A DNA stretch of 64,000 nt from Calliopsis andreniformis (GCF_051401765.1 NW_027480432.1:10806501-10870500), one strand, 5' to 3'; shown: positions 1 through 13,900, counted from the first letter of the stretch. The notes: generated by a model not told the origin, from the sequence alone. Numbers and translations are program-made.

Positions 1-3000
1 TGAAGATATTGGGACACCTAAATACATGTATAAGCTCTTATTTATTAGCTAGCTACCTTTAAAACGATAAGAAGAAATGGGAGTAGTTAATTATTGGTCG
101 AAATTGTAAACCACATCGTATAACTGTGGGTAGTTCGCTTCATGTCCATTGCACAATGTTGGAAAACTGATTCGCAAAGGGACATAGGGACAGAAGGAAC
201 ATTTTGTTGTGCCTCCCTTCGCTATTCGTCTTTAGGGACCCGTCCAGCAATGAGGAAAATAAATAGACACATGGGAAAGTGAGTGATTAAATAGGTGAAA
301 GAAGGGTGTGATAGTAGGGTCCTGTGGCTCTCGATGGAACAGAAATTCATCACCCCTAGATTAACCCTCAGTTACTATAGTATGTTTGTAAGATCATTCC
401 TAATTTTTTATTCATCCTTATTTCCCTTCCTGCATGACTATGAGCTATTCATCTAATGTACCTTTGAATTCGGTAACTGTATGTGCGTAATAATGTAGCT
501 AATAAGTGTTGCGAACGTTGAAGTACGTGGTTCTGCATCACATTAATATTGCACATTTATTTGTTTAAAACCTGTATTTATTTATGTCAGTAAAAATATC
601 TTTATGGATATCGAAATATACAGTGCAAGAGTTGAACAAAATCTAACGAAATTACGCAAGATATACAAAGGTAGGTTATGGCTAAATTATATAAGCTAGT
701 TCAGTGTGTAGGAGGATAGACTAAAATTTTACTACTGGTGGAATTACATCAAAGGGTAGATGATGGCATTACCCTGCTTCAGAAATCTTAACGTAAAACG
801 AGAAAGGGACAATCGTCATAAAAATTGCTTTCTACATGTAAACGTGTAGCCTCAACATCTATAGTACAGTCGTCTAGGACTGTGCGCTTTTACCGAAAGT
901 TATGACCCTTTGACTCTTCGATGTGAAAATCTACACAATAAGATAAAATATGTGACAATAAACATTGGCGATCTGTGAAGTCGCCTATAATAATTAAGTG
1001 TTTCAATGTCTGTAGTAGTGAAGGGTTAACCCTGTCTGGTGAGGTCTTGGTCCACTATGACCTATATAATATTTATATCACAGTTGGAAACAACAGGTAC
1101 ATAGTCACAGACATAACATATCTACACAGGTTTATTCGATGTTCAAAAATCCATAATCGTCCAATTTAGACTTTTTGTTTACTTCCAATAGTTTCCAATA
1201 TATCAAGCGAAATGTGTTTCTCGCTTCTAACTTTGGGAGTCGGTTTTCAGTCCTCTAGGTCGGCTTCAGAGGAGTAGCTTTTTATCCCACGTCCGTATGT
1301 CTTTTATTGTTACTTTCAATTAGGAAAAAAAGGGAAGACATACGAACACACAGCAAAATCCTGTTCGTCTGAAGCAGGTCTTAATGACATATCTGCTCCA
1401 TGCGTAAGAGCCAAACAAAAAGAAAATGGAAATTATCACTTAGGGTAGTTCCATTGTTAGTGTTCTTAGGGTGGTTACAAACAAATGCACGTGGGTGATG
1501 GTTGTTTAAGCTCTCGTAAATACCACACATGTTTTGTTTAATTGAGCTGAAGTTGGTTGAAATTTGAAATTTCAGTTTGGATTAGGTTTGGGCTAGGTTT
1601 CTTTGCGATAGGTGTATCCAGTTCAGTTGTAATTAGTCAGTTTGTAATTAAATTTAATTTAACCTCTATGTCAATAACCGGGTACCTAGGTATCCTTTTA
1701 CACATCTTCTTTAAAGATCAACAATTTTAGTTATTGATATAAGGGTTAACTAACAAAGGGCTTCTTTAAAATTACAATCACAGTTTCGAAAAAGGTTTTC
1801 ATTTAAAATCTTTATGATAATATTCAAAACGTTTTCTCTCTATTAGAAAACAATTATCTTGAATAATGTAAAGAAGATAATGTTAAACTTTTAGGTATGA
1901 AACACATTGTATACGCTTTTTTACTTACTTTCGCTACAATAGTGGAATTCTGCTACAGTATGCAGCCAAAATGCGAGTGTCGAATGTAACTGTATAAGGT
2001 AGAGCAAACCAACAATAGGGATGTATAATACTCCGAAAGGGCTCCCTCAACAGTCAGCCCTCCGCAATTGCTTCCTGGAATGCTTGAGCTGATCTGTGGC
2101 AATATTGGTTTTTACTCGCCACGTCGCATCAGGAGAATGGTAGCCAGAACAAATGTATTGGTGCTTTCGTATTACTTCAGCATCATGTATTCTGCTCCCA
2201 ATGTCATTATGGTTAACCTAAATAAGTATCTTTGATAAGGGTTCATGTCAGAGTGTCAGTTACAGATGTTAATGAAACTTTACCAAATGATAGAGTAGCC
2301 GAAAATATACAGAAAATATTTTTGATTAGCAATTATTCATGTTGAATAGGTAAAAGCTCTTCCCAAAGTTGAGATTGAACAACCTCTTTGAATTAATATC
2401 TTTGAAATTATTTTGTATAGAAAAAAAGTTAAGATTGATTGATTGCGCATCTTTGAACGATAAATCTGAATGCAACTACTTACATATTACATAAGCAAGT
2501 TTAATGATATTTGTTTGCTTAAAAAATGTTTGAAATTTTAACAAAAGGAAAGTAATTTTATTTTAGTAATTTTACAGGAGTCTAAGTTAAATGTATGAAT
2601 TAACAAATATTTTATGGAATTTTCATGTGATTTTATAATAATCTAAGATCTTTTATTCATTGAATTAATTGAATTCACTGCAGCAGGATTTTGTGTTATT
2701 TCTTCATAAGAATATTTTCTAAATCTTCTACAGACGCAATTTCATGCTTTCAAATGTATTGTGTGAAGTAATCATGTAAGTGCTCTATGGAATTAATTCC
2801 CAGATATTGTGGAAGTGTTTCTAAATACGCTGATGTAACATATATGTGCAAGGTTCACATTCTCGTATCGTGCGCAATATGCTTTAAATAATTGTTTTTC
2901 ATGAAAGTACTATTATCTTTAACGTCTATTTTCTCTGTCTTGGAGAAAGGATGACGTTTTTCATGACTAATATGGTCAGGGTGGTTTATTTTATTTCGGG

Positions 3001-3381
3001 GTGCAAATAATTACAATGTGATGTTTCAACACTAGTTGTACATAGTTTATAGGTTTTGGAACGTTTAGAGAAAGATATTGCTCAATGAAGAAAATATTCT
3101 CAGAGAACTTGGCAATGGGGTGAGGAAGATGAGGGTGGCTTCTGCTAAGGGGACTATAAAGGTACGGCACTTATCTCAGAACCCTCGAAATACAACGACT
3201 CTGACAAATTAAGGTCTATTTATACATAATCGTGCAAGCCTGTGCTCATGTCAAGTCCGAACATTGCCTGAGCGTTTTGCGATAATATTTAGATTAGACC
3301 GGGGCGAATTGAATTAAAATAGAAATTCAGTCCATATTTATTACATCGCCATAGAAACAAGCATTCCGATTGTTCATATTA
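1..3381. other. Non-coding stretch
   Basis: No gene recognised. Short open frames such as 975-1169 show no family motif and are of the length expected by chance in AT-rich DNA. The only compositional anomaly is a GC-richer patch near 2030-2155, which might be a conserved non-coding element but has no reading frame or structure that I can defend. Confidence 0.5.
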
Positions 3382-4085
3382 CAGTAGGACCTCGATTATC
3401 CGAAATACTTCAAGATTCCAACCTGCAGCACTCTTTTTATAACTAATTTTGTTATCTTTCAACGTCTATTATTAGATAATTCCCCAAATCTTAGAGGATG
3501 TGCTACTGTACTATTACTCTTACGAGATTACACTGTACTTCATCTCTATCCCCCATATTTACTACAGTACCACGTTAATTGTTTCAACCCCTTGATGCTT
3601 ATTTTTTTCGACGATCAGAAACGATAGATTTTTCTAAACTGCCATCCACGTAGCTTGCCATTAGCTGAACACAGAAGTCTCACGCGATAGTGCGTGGCTA
3701 GCAGTTTGCTGAGAATCTTAACACGCGCTGACGTGTGGTTGGCAGTGAATAATTACAAGATGTGCTCGTGACATCAGGAGTGTGGGCATTAAGGGATTAA
3801 ATCGTTATTTAGAATCGCCACACGTTGCAACTGAAACGGATGCATGCGAATGCTACAATTTTAGTGGGACTCTATGATATGTAATCTGTAATTTCGTGTT
3901 TAAAAAAGAAATAAGCTTAAAAATTCAGTTGTGCCTATTGTTATTGGTTTAAATGATGTCGACATTTAGTATTTGATATATTTTGAACTATTATATCATA
4001 ACATATTTAAGTAACCTACTCACTTTGAACCCTTTAATTTGGAGCTAATCGGATCAGGTCATTTGGGATGATTGGATTCACTCTG
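3382..4085. mobile_element. Possible Tigger/pogo-like non-autonomous element
   Basis: The left end reads CAGTAGGACCTCGATTATCC after a TA, the style of pogo/Tigger termini. The proposed right end, read on the minus strand from 4085, begins CAGAGTGAATCCAATCATCC and shares the ATTATCC/AAAT core. A second, TTAA-type element appears to be nested inside (3584-3800). No transposase frame was seen between the ends. The right boundary lacks a clean TA, so the pairing of the two ends is tentative. Confidence 0.3.
3584..3800. mobile_element. Degenerate TTAA-type (piggyBac-like) MITE, nested
   Basis: The left end reads TTTCAACCCCTTGATGC; the right end on the opposite strand reads TTTAATCCCTTAATGCC, matching at about 13 of 17 positions. 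The right side keeps TTAA while the left has TTCA, so one target copy has mutated. It has no coding frame. It sits inside the 3382-4085 element, which would make it the younger insertion if both calls hold. Confidence 0.35.
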
Positions 4086-4357
4086 CGATATGTGGTGCTC
4101 CGAGAATTATGTTGATAGAGGTAGCTAGAAAGGATAGTATACTTGTGATCTATATGCCAAGTAGTTTTGTACATTTTTAAATTGATTCCTCAAATTCTAT
4201 TATGAAAAAACACAAAATCAAGTTTTTAATATTTGACTATCATTTTTTTTTTTACCTTCGAACAGAAAGTGCTCCAATTCGCCTCAGTTCTACTTTTTAT
4301 TATTTATTAGTGACCGTTATTTTGAAGTCAGACGCTACATGTGGATTGAACAACAAA

Positions 4358-4770
4358 ATGCCATTTTCAGATGAAGAATTAGCATTAATAGCAATACTTT
4401 TTAGAGGAGATATCTTTGAAGGAAGAAAAATCAATAGAGTAGGTACACATCCAAAACCGTAGATCATAGGAGCCATTGGAGAATTTAACCTTTATAGACG
4501 ATTTACTTTGTATTTTGTATCCATATACCTTTTATGTCATAAATTACAGAAGAAATTGTACTTCCATACACATTCAATCTATTTTTCATCATTCATCTCG
4601 ATTTTTATGTAATGCGACTATTCAATACGCAATCTCCGTGTCAATTGTTTTTCACTATAACAATGTTATACACAGAAAGAAAGTGTACGACACATTTATA
4701 AAAATTCAAGTAAAATGTAGAATACCTAGAGTACACGTTAGCATCAAATATCTCAAAATATGCTTTTCCA
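4358..4770 (+). pseudogene. PIF/Harbinger-like transposase relic (N-terminal part)
   Basis: PIF/Harbinger (HARBI1/ALP1-like) transposases commonly begin with an FSDEELALIALML-type block followed by a basic W-V-H-P stretch. Here a frame from ATG 4358 reads FSDEELALIAILF and then a basic segment ending in THP. A second frame (4476-4800) carries RFLCNATIQYAISVS, which lines up with the family's RFLATGDSYRSIS helix-turn-helix region, then a CRIPR segment that fits its IP-T-EEW block. The two halves are in different frames with stops between, so the gene is dead, and no DDE catalytic part was found downstream. The match is from memory and short; chance resemblance is possible. Confidence 0.42.
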
Positions 4771-4965
4771 GCTTGTACTGTTCAACCCACCAATGCTATT
4801 AAAATCGGTTGACGGTTATGCATATACATAACCTAAACGTCAGTTCTGTATTTCTACTTTCAAGATATTGACGCTCAAATTTTTTAATCTGTGTCACAAT
4901 TTATTTAACTCGGTAGCGAGATACTAAACGCGTACACGAAGGCTCGAGAAACTTGTCAGAAGATT

Positions 4966-5044
4966 TTAACCCTTTTAGCACCCATCGAAAAAATTAAACC
5001 TGAGCGAACAATCATATATCGTTATTCGGCATTAAAAGGGTTAA
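4966..5044. mobile_element. 79-bp TTAA-flanked miniature element
   Basis: The stretch begins TTAACCCTTTTAGCACC and ends so that its reverse complement begins TTAACCCTTTTAATGCC. A TTAA therefore bounds both sides, with 12 perfectly inverted bases and near identity beyond. TTAA target duplication and a CCC start are hallmarks of the piggyBac superfamily. The element is far too short to code for anything. Confidence 0.55.
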
Positions 5045-5289
5045 AAGGAATCTGAAAGTACCGTTCCACGTAAGTGCGTATTCCTTCATCCGTGGATTGG
5101 AGTCTGAAGAGAAGGAAAAGGTTCCTTTTTATACCATTTCTCGTAGTTAGGTTCAAGCAATAAGTACAGGTTCTGTTTCGAGCCTCCGAACTTTATTGTA
5201 TTACTGGGGTATGGGGTAACGTGTACGTCTTTATGTCGCAGCTCTGTTTCACATTTTGTAACTACATTCTATGCCCTGTTTACACTATA

Positions 5290-5822
5290 CAGGGTGCTTC
5301 CAAACATGTGGGACATTTTTGGAGGTAGTTTCTACATACTTAGACAATGAAAAAGATTCATATGAACACATGCCTGGAAATATTTAATGTTTCGATTATA
5401 CGCTATCTTGTGTTACGTACAACACTGTAGCAAATCTTTTGAAAAGTAAGAAAAAGAGACACTTTTGGATGATAGATTCTAGATACAAAGACAATGGAAA
5501 AAGTTCAACTGTACATATGCTCGAAAACACATAGTTCTTTAGTTACATGCTATTTTATAAAGCGTAAAATGCTGGCCCATTTTTTGTTTGCACGGTGTTC
5601 TATCCTTTTTAAGGTACTCTAGGCTCAGGAATATTTCGGCCCCTTGAATGAGTGACACACAATGATGAGTCTTAAAGAAAGTATCACACCGTACGCAATA
5701 TAAAATAGTATATAATTAAAAAACTAAGCGTTTCTGGGCACATGTGCACATGAACTTGTTCCAATTGCTTCGTGTCTAGAAAAATGTCTCCAAAAATGTC
5801 CCACATTTTTAGAAACATCCTG
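5290..5822. mobile_element. CAGGGTG-type MITE with long inverted repeats
   Basis: The left end is TATA then CAGGGTGCTTCCAAACATG; the right end read backwards is CAGGATGTTTCTAAAAATG, and both continue into GTGGGACATTTTTGGAG. Homology between arms extends about 100 bp inward. A second degraded copy of the subterminal block (around 5458-5545) lies in direct orientation behind the left arm, so the element has an internal duplication. It has no transposase frame. TA-type flanks suggest a Tc1/mariner-superfamily parent. Confidence 0.65.
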
Positions 5823-8800
5823 TATGTGTATTACACTTCTAGGAAAGCTATGTATTTATCTGCATGTTACAATCTTGATTTCGTATCATGAACTTACATA
5901 TTACAGCAATCTCATTCTCTAAGGAAAAACCTTCTCCAATTGAATATGTTTCGGTGAAAAACATCAATTCTATCGTGTGGACTGTATTTAAGTTAATAAA
6001 TTCAATTTTGTAAAGCTGTGTCTGAGGGTACGAACACATAAGTGTCACATAACGTGAACTCACGTTACATACTATAACAAATCCATAATGTAAGCTGAGA
6101 TTTTTCCCTTGGTTTGAATCTATTCTGCTACAACATGAAAGAAATTTGCTATAATATGCAACGTGGTAGAATGTGATATTAATGTGCTCCGATCTTTAAG
6201 GTATGGATGCCACATTTGAACATTTCGTATCTCAAAGGTTTCTGATTTTTGTGCGAAAACTAATCTGCATTAAAGACTGAAAAAAATCTGTCACCTTTAT
6301 CATTTTTTTTTATAAAACTTTATACAACCAAACTAAGAAATAAAAACGCAAGAATGTGGAATTCATTTTTCAAAAAATGTGTTTCCAATTCTGCCCTCTT
6401 TACTTTTAGAAATAAAAATAACTTTCAGTAATTTGAAATAAATATTATATCTATGTTCAGCATCTTTCTTTCCAAACTTTTACAATTTCAAAGATAAGAA
6501 GCACATATTACTAAGATGTATTCTAAGAACTTAGAAGTGGCAAAGCAAAATTGTCACTTTGAGATATGAGAGCAAAGGCAATGAACTATATCTAAGGGAA
6601 AATACATAACAAAATCAGTTATATTAAACACTGAAATCTACCTCTGTGTGCACATAACATAAAAAGGTTGCTATTTATATTGAAACTAACGTAGGGATTT
6701 GTTTTTCTTGCCAGCTTACTAAAATCTTATCTAGAATAAATTTTCACGATTGCCACCAGACGTTGGCACTTAATACAGTAAGATAGACTCAAGGTGAAAC
6801 TAGGCGCAGGGGCGATGTTTGGCACCTTTACCCTACATCGTTTTGTCTTATAGCTATAGATATATAAAACAAAGTTGCTCAGGGCATTGACCTTCACAAA
6901 ATATCTCAAGGTCATTGAAATCGATGAAATGTACTGTATTTGCAATAATTACCATACTTTTCATGGGAATGATATCGAAATTTAAAAGATCAGAATTTAA
7001 ATACCTATACTGATCCTGACAATTTGTCTATCCTGAGTTGTGTAACAATTTTTATTTCTCCTACATACTTTTTATCTTGTACGTAAATTCTTATCTCGCA
7101 TGATAAATTTATTCACCGTAGAGTATCTACAGTAGCAGCTTTTTCTGCTGACAATAAATCTGATCGAATGTAGTTTTTCTCGATATGAGACAACAGAAAA
7201 CGTTCTACACTGACGGCCAGTGTATGGTGCAAATAATTTTGTTGGTGTTAATGCAGTCACAGCATTCTTGCCTCGACAGGTGTATGCAAATTCAGTTGTG
7301 GTTACGTGGCCAGAATCGAGTCACGTGAAACATACTGATTTTCCTTCCACAAACTTCTGTCTATGCCCACTTGGAACGTCGCATCGATTTTATCGATAGA
7401 AGAGACATTATGTTAATGCAACTCAGAAGCTGAAGTTTCAGTGAGTGTCGTTTTCGAGATTTACTGATCATATTGGTTTCACAAAAGTTTTCTAAATGTG
7501 ATGCAATTTGAACAGATTGCACTTTTAGGTACAGAATAATATAGTTTCTAGTGAGTTCGTAAAATTTCAGCACAAAGAGATATTTTTCAGCGAAAATTGC
7601 TAATATTTGTGCACTGTTCCCTTGATAAGGAGATTTTGTTTGATCTGTTTCCCTTGTAAAAAGCTTTAGCAAACAATTTTTGTATAGTATAATACACCTC
7701 GTATTGTTATCTTAAAAATTTTAGTCATGGAACAAGGGAAAAAGGAATTTAAAATCAAGAGTAATGCTTGTACAAATTATTTTCGCATTATAACCTTTTA
7801 GCATCTGCTTTAAATTGACTGCAGCGCCTTGATAAATTCACAAGTTCAATTCTACCAGACGAACAATGAGCGAGTAATTTCGATAAAGCGGAAAAATGTA
7901 CATCGTGCTTTGTTTGAACAGCAGCTATTTAATCCCACAATCAGTCCTGTCGTGTACTGATAATAAAGGGTTTATCTTAATACCTCAAGCCAAATGATTA
8001 TCGACCATTTCATGCTTTTAATTGACCTGTTTCATTGACTTTAGAAATATATAAAACATGGTTTACTTTTATAAAATTGTATCAATTACGTGAAATTGTA
8101 ATGCAAATATTAATACCAATAAGTGTAAAAACTTTTCTACTTTGCAATATAAACTCCATTTTGTCAAATTTATTGGAAATTAATCAAGTTATAGAAGAAT
8201 ATTGAGTATACAGATAGTTCACTTTTATTATAATGAATAATGTGACATCAATCGAATTTTAACTAATTGTAAATTATACGCATTAATATAACCCAAGTAA
8301 CTGTATTTTAAAGAGAATGTTGTAAGTAAAATCTTAACATAGTTGTAAGCGATATTCTTAAAACTCAAATAGTCCTTTTTTAATTACAAAAATATTTTTT
8401 AAAAAAATGTGGCCTTTCGAATCATATTAGTCTTGACGTTTTTATACTTTATAAAAAACAATTACTTTTACATTTATATTTCTTTTAATTCCCACAGTTT
8501 TTGAAAACTGCAAATATATATCTATTTTTTGCCCCTAACCCTGAAGGCTATTTAACATGAATGAATGATTTAACCTGACCCTAAATATGAATTACGATAA
8601 ATCTAAAGAAATATGTAGGGGAGACCAGGGACAAATGTAACATGGGACAAATATACGAAACGTTATAAAATAAATACCGATCGATCAATAATCTTCTGCT
8701 TCCATCTTTGTATGTCATTTTTATCGCTCCTCCAGTTTAGTTTTTGGCAATGCATGATAATAAGCAGTTCTTCATATTTTGATGTTTTATCGAAATAATA

Positions 8801-10123
8801 TATTAAGAGTAAACTTGTAGGGTCTGTTTCAATTACGTATCTTCTTGTTCTGGTTTCATAAAATCCTTTAACCTTTTTGTGTTGTATTGAGTAAATATTG
8901 AATTTATAGGTAGATATAAAAATTGTTATGCTTATAAATTAGATTAATATGTAGAACACGTGTAGGAAAAATACCACTAGTGGGAATAAAAGTAACAAAT
9001 TGTTACTTTTGTCCCGATTTTAATTTGCAACTTTTTTCTATGCTTTTTGTTTTACTGGATATGTTATTTTAAAAAATGCATTTAAAAAAGAACTTGTTAA
9101 GTCACATTTTCTAAACTTTACAGACGAGCGATTTTGAAATTTGAAACAGGATACTATAAAATAACAAAAATGAATTATGCAATCAGAGTAGTCAACGATG
9201 TTCAATATAATTAATATTTTTCAATATAATTAAAATTCAATAATTAAAAACTATTTCATAACTTTGAGTTTTCCGTTGATTTATCAAATTATTCTCTCGT
9301 TTCACGTGGACATGTTAAATTATTTCCCTGTATACCCATTATGAAAATAATTATTCATATCTTGGGATTTATCAAGGTTTTCAGTTTTTCAACTTTGATA
9401 TACAATTACAGTATTCCCTTTAGACTACCATAAGACATAAAAAAGGCAGAAAATCGACAAAAATGCACTTATTAAGTTTTTAAACGAGACCTTCAAATCC
9501 TGGATTAATATTTAAAGATTGTCCAACATTCTTAAAAGAAAAACATATCGAGGACTGGTTTCTTAAAAGTGTATGCCAAGTTCATGTCCATATCTATACT
9601 TATTTTTACCTTCAGAATAAGCAGAAATACTTTTCAAAAGTATTTTTTTTTTTTTATTACTTTATCTAATTTTTAAACTTAAATAGGATGTTACCATTGT
9701 CTCTACCTCATGTTATCGCATGCTCTACCTCTAAAAACGAAGGTAAAAAATAACATACTTTAAAGAAGGGTTTATTTGAAAATATAGTACAAATAGGTCA
9801 AATAGTCACAAGAATAGAAAAGTATCACATATTTCAGTACAGTTGGCCCATCGAAAGAACAGAACATGATTTATAAAAGTTTTTATGAAGAGAAATCATT
9901 CAAAGTTAAAGTGATCAATTCTACTTCCTTAGTGAAGGATATATAAGATGGCATCTCAATTTGCATACTCGTTAATTTGATTGTACGAAGGCAAAACGCT
10001 GATAGATATATGACTTAATAGCTAGCATTCTAATGAGTTGAATTATAGTTTCAAATGATGTACATATGAAAAATACGTCAGGCATTTGCAGAATATACTT
10101 AAATCTTGTGTAGAAACGTTATA
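5823..10123. other. AT-rich non-coding stretch
   Basis: No gene recognised. Short frames on both strands (for example minus 5848-6063 and minus 7361-7672) have no recognisable motif. The only structured item noted is the palindrome at 8980-9013. Confidence 0.5.
8980..9013. repeat. Near-perfect palindrome
   Basis: The left arm GGGAATAAAAGTAACAA and right arm TTGTTACTTTTGTCCC form an inverted repeat of about 16 bp with no loop and one small discrepancy. The upstream text at 8623-8650 contains GGGACAAATGTAACATGGGA, a related motif, so this may be part of a decayed element. Confidence 0.5.
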
Positions 10124-10269
10124 CAGGGTGTTCCATAACATGTGGGACACGCATATCATTATATCTCATAAAGGAAGATAGATAGGACGTGTTTATGTAA
10201 CACTTTTTCATTGTTTTTAAGCATACAATCAACTTTCGAAGTGGATCTCACATGTTATGAAACATCTTA
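10124..10269. mobile_element. Short CAGGGTG-type MITE, relative of 5290-5822
   Basis: The left end reads CAGGGTGTTCCATAACATG after TATA, continuing to TGGGAC. The right end on the other strand reads AAGATGTTTCATAACATGTG. The shared ACATGTGGGAC core links it to the longer element at 5290-5822. The interior is about 90 bp and non-coding. Confidence 0.6.
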
Positions 10270-10525
10270 TATAGAAACAAAATTAATTTCCATAACAGAA
10301 ATTAATAAATTTTTTTTAGAAGTAGATAAGCAGTAGATAAGGATTAATATAGATTTTAATAGTACAATTTTTTAAACAATATTTAGCTTCTAGAGTTGTT
10401 TAGATGAAGTTACAATTAAATAATATTATTAAACATCAACGAGTGTCATGTATAAGTGAAATTAATCTGAAGCTGTTATGTATTAAAGTTATTAATAAAC
10501 ATAAACATTATATGGCAGTGCCAAT

Positions 10526-10905
10526 ATAGCATAGAGACGACTTGAAAACGTCTTAAAGACATCTAGTAAAGTCCTAAAAATGTCCAAAAGACGTCTTTGA
10601 AACGTTTCAAGTTAGAAATCAGTGTATCTTTAGAACGTTTAAAATGACATTCATAAGACGTTTTAAATGACATTCGTAAGACATTTTAAAGTCGTCCAGA
10701 AATCTGTCTAAAAATAGACATCTTTAAAACGTCCAAAAGCATAAGTTTTTAAGACGTCCATTGACGTAAATTTCAGAAGTCTTTGAGATGTGCCCTGTCG
10801 AACGTTTTTAAGATGTTCAAATTACATATATTGTAAGACGTTCAGGCATAGAATGGACATAAAATAGACGTCTTCAAGACGTCGTCTATTATGTCTACTA
10901 TGTAT
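10526..10905. repeat. Dense AAGACGTC/GACGTC motif array
   Basis: About 380 bp are filled with variants of AAGACGTCTT, AAACGTC and AAGACAT in both orientations at irregular spacing. The two outer ends also look inverted relative to each other (AGACGAC...AACGTCT at the left, AGACGACGTCTTGAAGACG on the minus strand at the right). This may be a decayed foldback element built of short palindromes, or a minisatellite that has drifted. No coding frame is present. Confidence 0.55.
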
Positions 10906-13900
10906 ATAATGTTTCAAGGAAGACTTCGTTAAAATACTGAAAATGGGAAACACTTTTCAAGTGACAAAATTAAATGAATATGTAGCTAATGCACTACAGA
11001 GATTTTTCGTTAACATAGATACATCTTCATCTAGTTAAATATTTACATGACAGTGTATTAAATTAGTTATTACTTATTTATTTTTGGCTTTGGTACTTAA
11101 GCGTCAAATCATTTTAATTTCACCTTCTTTTTTGTTATGTTAAAGAATTACTATTATTAATGTTTTAAAGAATTACTTGATAGACAGGAACTAAGCAGAA
11201 ATATTTATATTGCGCCACTATAATACGACTAGCATTATTATCGCGTCGTTAATAATGCCTATTATTTTAACGTGGAAATGGCAAATATGCATTTTGTGGA
11301 TGGCCTTGCGAATGGGAGTACTTTTCGTAGCCTCTTGTTTGTATGCAAAAAAAATATCTCTATCGCTGTTTAGAAACCTTTTCCAACATTTATGGAAATT
11401 TGGTTCCTTCACATTGTGTCGTACGATGCTGAGAACATAAGGTGTTTTGAACACAGATCAAATGAAACTGTTAACTTTGATAAATTCTTATAAGTCCCTT
11501 GTAAGCTCCCTCTCTTCTTATATCCTTATGACAACTCTGCTATCCTGCATTGGATTCTTGATATTTATAACAAATAGTTTTCTTGTAGCTCTTGAGAATG
11601 CTTCATACCAATACATAATATAATATTGTAATTTAAGTAAACGTTGTAGCAATTTCAGTGTCGTATTTCACGAGAGAAGCAGGAACAAATTTACTGAATA
11701 AGACAACAAAATAAATCGATAGTAAAGCTGTTAAATGGGAATTTGTCGGATCGTTAGTGTCCCTTTCAGCGAGAAAACCAGATTCACGGATAAAACTCCC
11801 TAGAGAAATAAGACGAAAGTTCAGGGAAGGGAATTCACAAAGGAGGAAGAAATACGAGGATAAAATCAACACGGAAACGCTCAGTTTCCTTTGAAGCAGA
11901 AATGTTTCTTGCATTTCAACTTCTTCGTAATTCGTTCCAGTAGTGACAAAAATAATTAAATAAAAAAATGTTATTGTAATTATTTTTTAGTCTGTTGCCT
12001 GAGCAATGTGTCATACCTGTCATACAATGTTTAAATAATTTTTAAACAGAACACAGTTTCAAAATAGTATCAGTCATCATACCTTTCCTAACATTCGATT
12101 ATTTGGAAATAAAGTTGATTGAATCGTCTTCTACATCCTATACAGGATAGAATAATTGAAATAGGTTATCTTGATAACTTGGTTACTTTAATGATAAAAA
12201 AAATGATTAAACTAAACTTGTTCTATTTAGGTGGAGGATATAGTTTGATATTACTAATTTGTTTATGAGGAAAAGCATGGAAGAAATGTACAGATCAACT
12301 TCGTTTTTTTTAAATCGAATGGTATATTTTTTAATAAACCAATCATTGCAGTTCGTCATTTTGCACAAAAAAGTACTATACTCATTACAACAAACTAAAT
12401 ATTAATTTACGAGATTTTTTACTAAGAATCAACTTCAAATAGGATTGTTATGTTATTAATTTTAGATGAAAAAACAGTCACTTGTATTTCACCTACGGTA
12501 GGTTGAAACTGTTGAAATTTAGAGCTTTTCAATTATAGTTTAAATAAATAAAACACAAAAAATTAGCATTTTGAAAAAGTCCACATAATATCACCTAAGA
12601 AATATTGATGAATTCATGAATTTGCAAGTGTTTCATATAATACTTGTACATGTATCTATCATTTTAGTTAAATGAACATTTTGGGGGTATTTAGTCAAAT
12701 TCTCAAAGATATCATTAAATAAACACATTCAGTAGATACTATGTTATCTCATACGCATGCATTCATAGAGCTTTTAAATTTATTTTTTTTTCAAGGCAAA
12801 GTGGCATTGCTAATTTATTCAGCTAATTTATTCGTTGATTAAGATTCACTGAAATACATGCTTGTTGTTTACTGAATGTTAGACAAAAGAGAGTGCAAGC
12901 ATAATATAAAATTATATTTCGTTTTAATTCAGTTCTTTATGAATGGGTATCAAGATAGAATTGTGTAATTTGTGACAATCCGTGATCTGCGAAATATATA
13001 GGACAGAACTTTCCACTAAGGCAAAATTGACACGATTGTCAAGTAATTGCATGATTGACTAGAGTAATTTGATTTTCCTATAATCTTCTGTAAACCCTTT
13101 GCAGTATAACATTGGAAAATTTTAATAGAATAATTCTTCTAAACTTCACAGTGTGGTCTCCAATTTTAAACAAAAGAAATTTATTATTAAAATTTATTAT
13201 TACTTTCACTTTATTATTTACCTTCCTTATTTTATTAGATCGCATTCTTGTTAAGTTCGTTAGCAAATTAATATTATTCCAGCACCAATTAAAAAAGCTT
13301 GTAGAAAACATCCATAGCTGATTAATACATTAAAGTTAGATATATAAAGTACTAAAAATTAAAGATTAGTAAAATAACAATATAGTAAAGAGGATTTTCT
13401 CCACCGAAAGTTAAGTTTCATTTTTTATTGCAATCCCATTTTTTAACACAGATGATTCAGTAGGTACACATTTCATTGAATCTATAAAATGTAGGTTATG
13501 AATCGAGTTCGTTCATTTCTGTACGAAAACAATTTGTGGAATTTTTGCACCTCCTGTATTACATGAAGGAGATAACATGATACTTCCAAACTCTTTCCGA
13601 ACTGTATAGATACATGTTTGATGTGTATCTACTTTAATACATTCTTACGGTCGATTAGTTATTGATCATCGTTGGCCTTCCTGCTCGCGCTTTGCCTTCA
13701 AGGGTTTGTTTGTTGTGTCAACTGACATCGATTGCTATTACTCATTAGTCGAAGACCTACAATTTAGCTTGAAAGGTTTTATCTTCAGATTAGAATTATG
13801 AGGGAAATTGTAGCTTAAAACTGTTATGGCAGCATTTTAAGTGCTAAGGCATTCGGAATGCTTGATGCATAGATGTGTGTATACATAGATATATTGGTAT

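Noticed and set aside
13078..13321. Overlapping sense and antisense ORFs of about 70 codons
   Set aside because: Both are Asn/Lys/Ile/Leu-rich products of AT-rich sequence without motifs.
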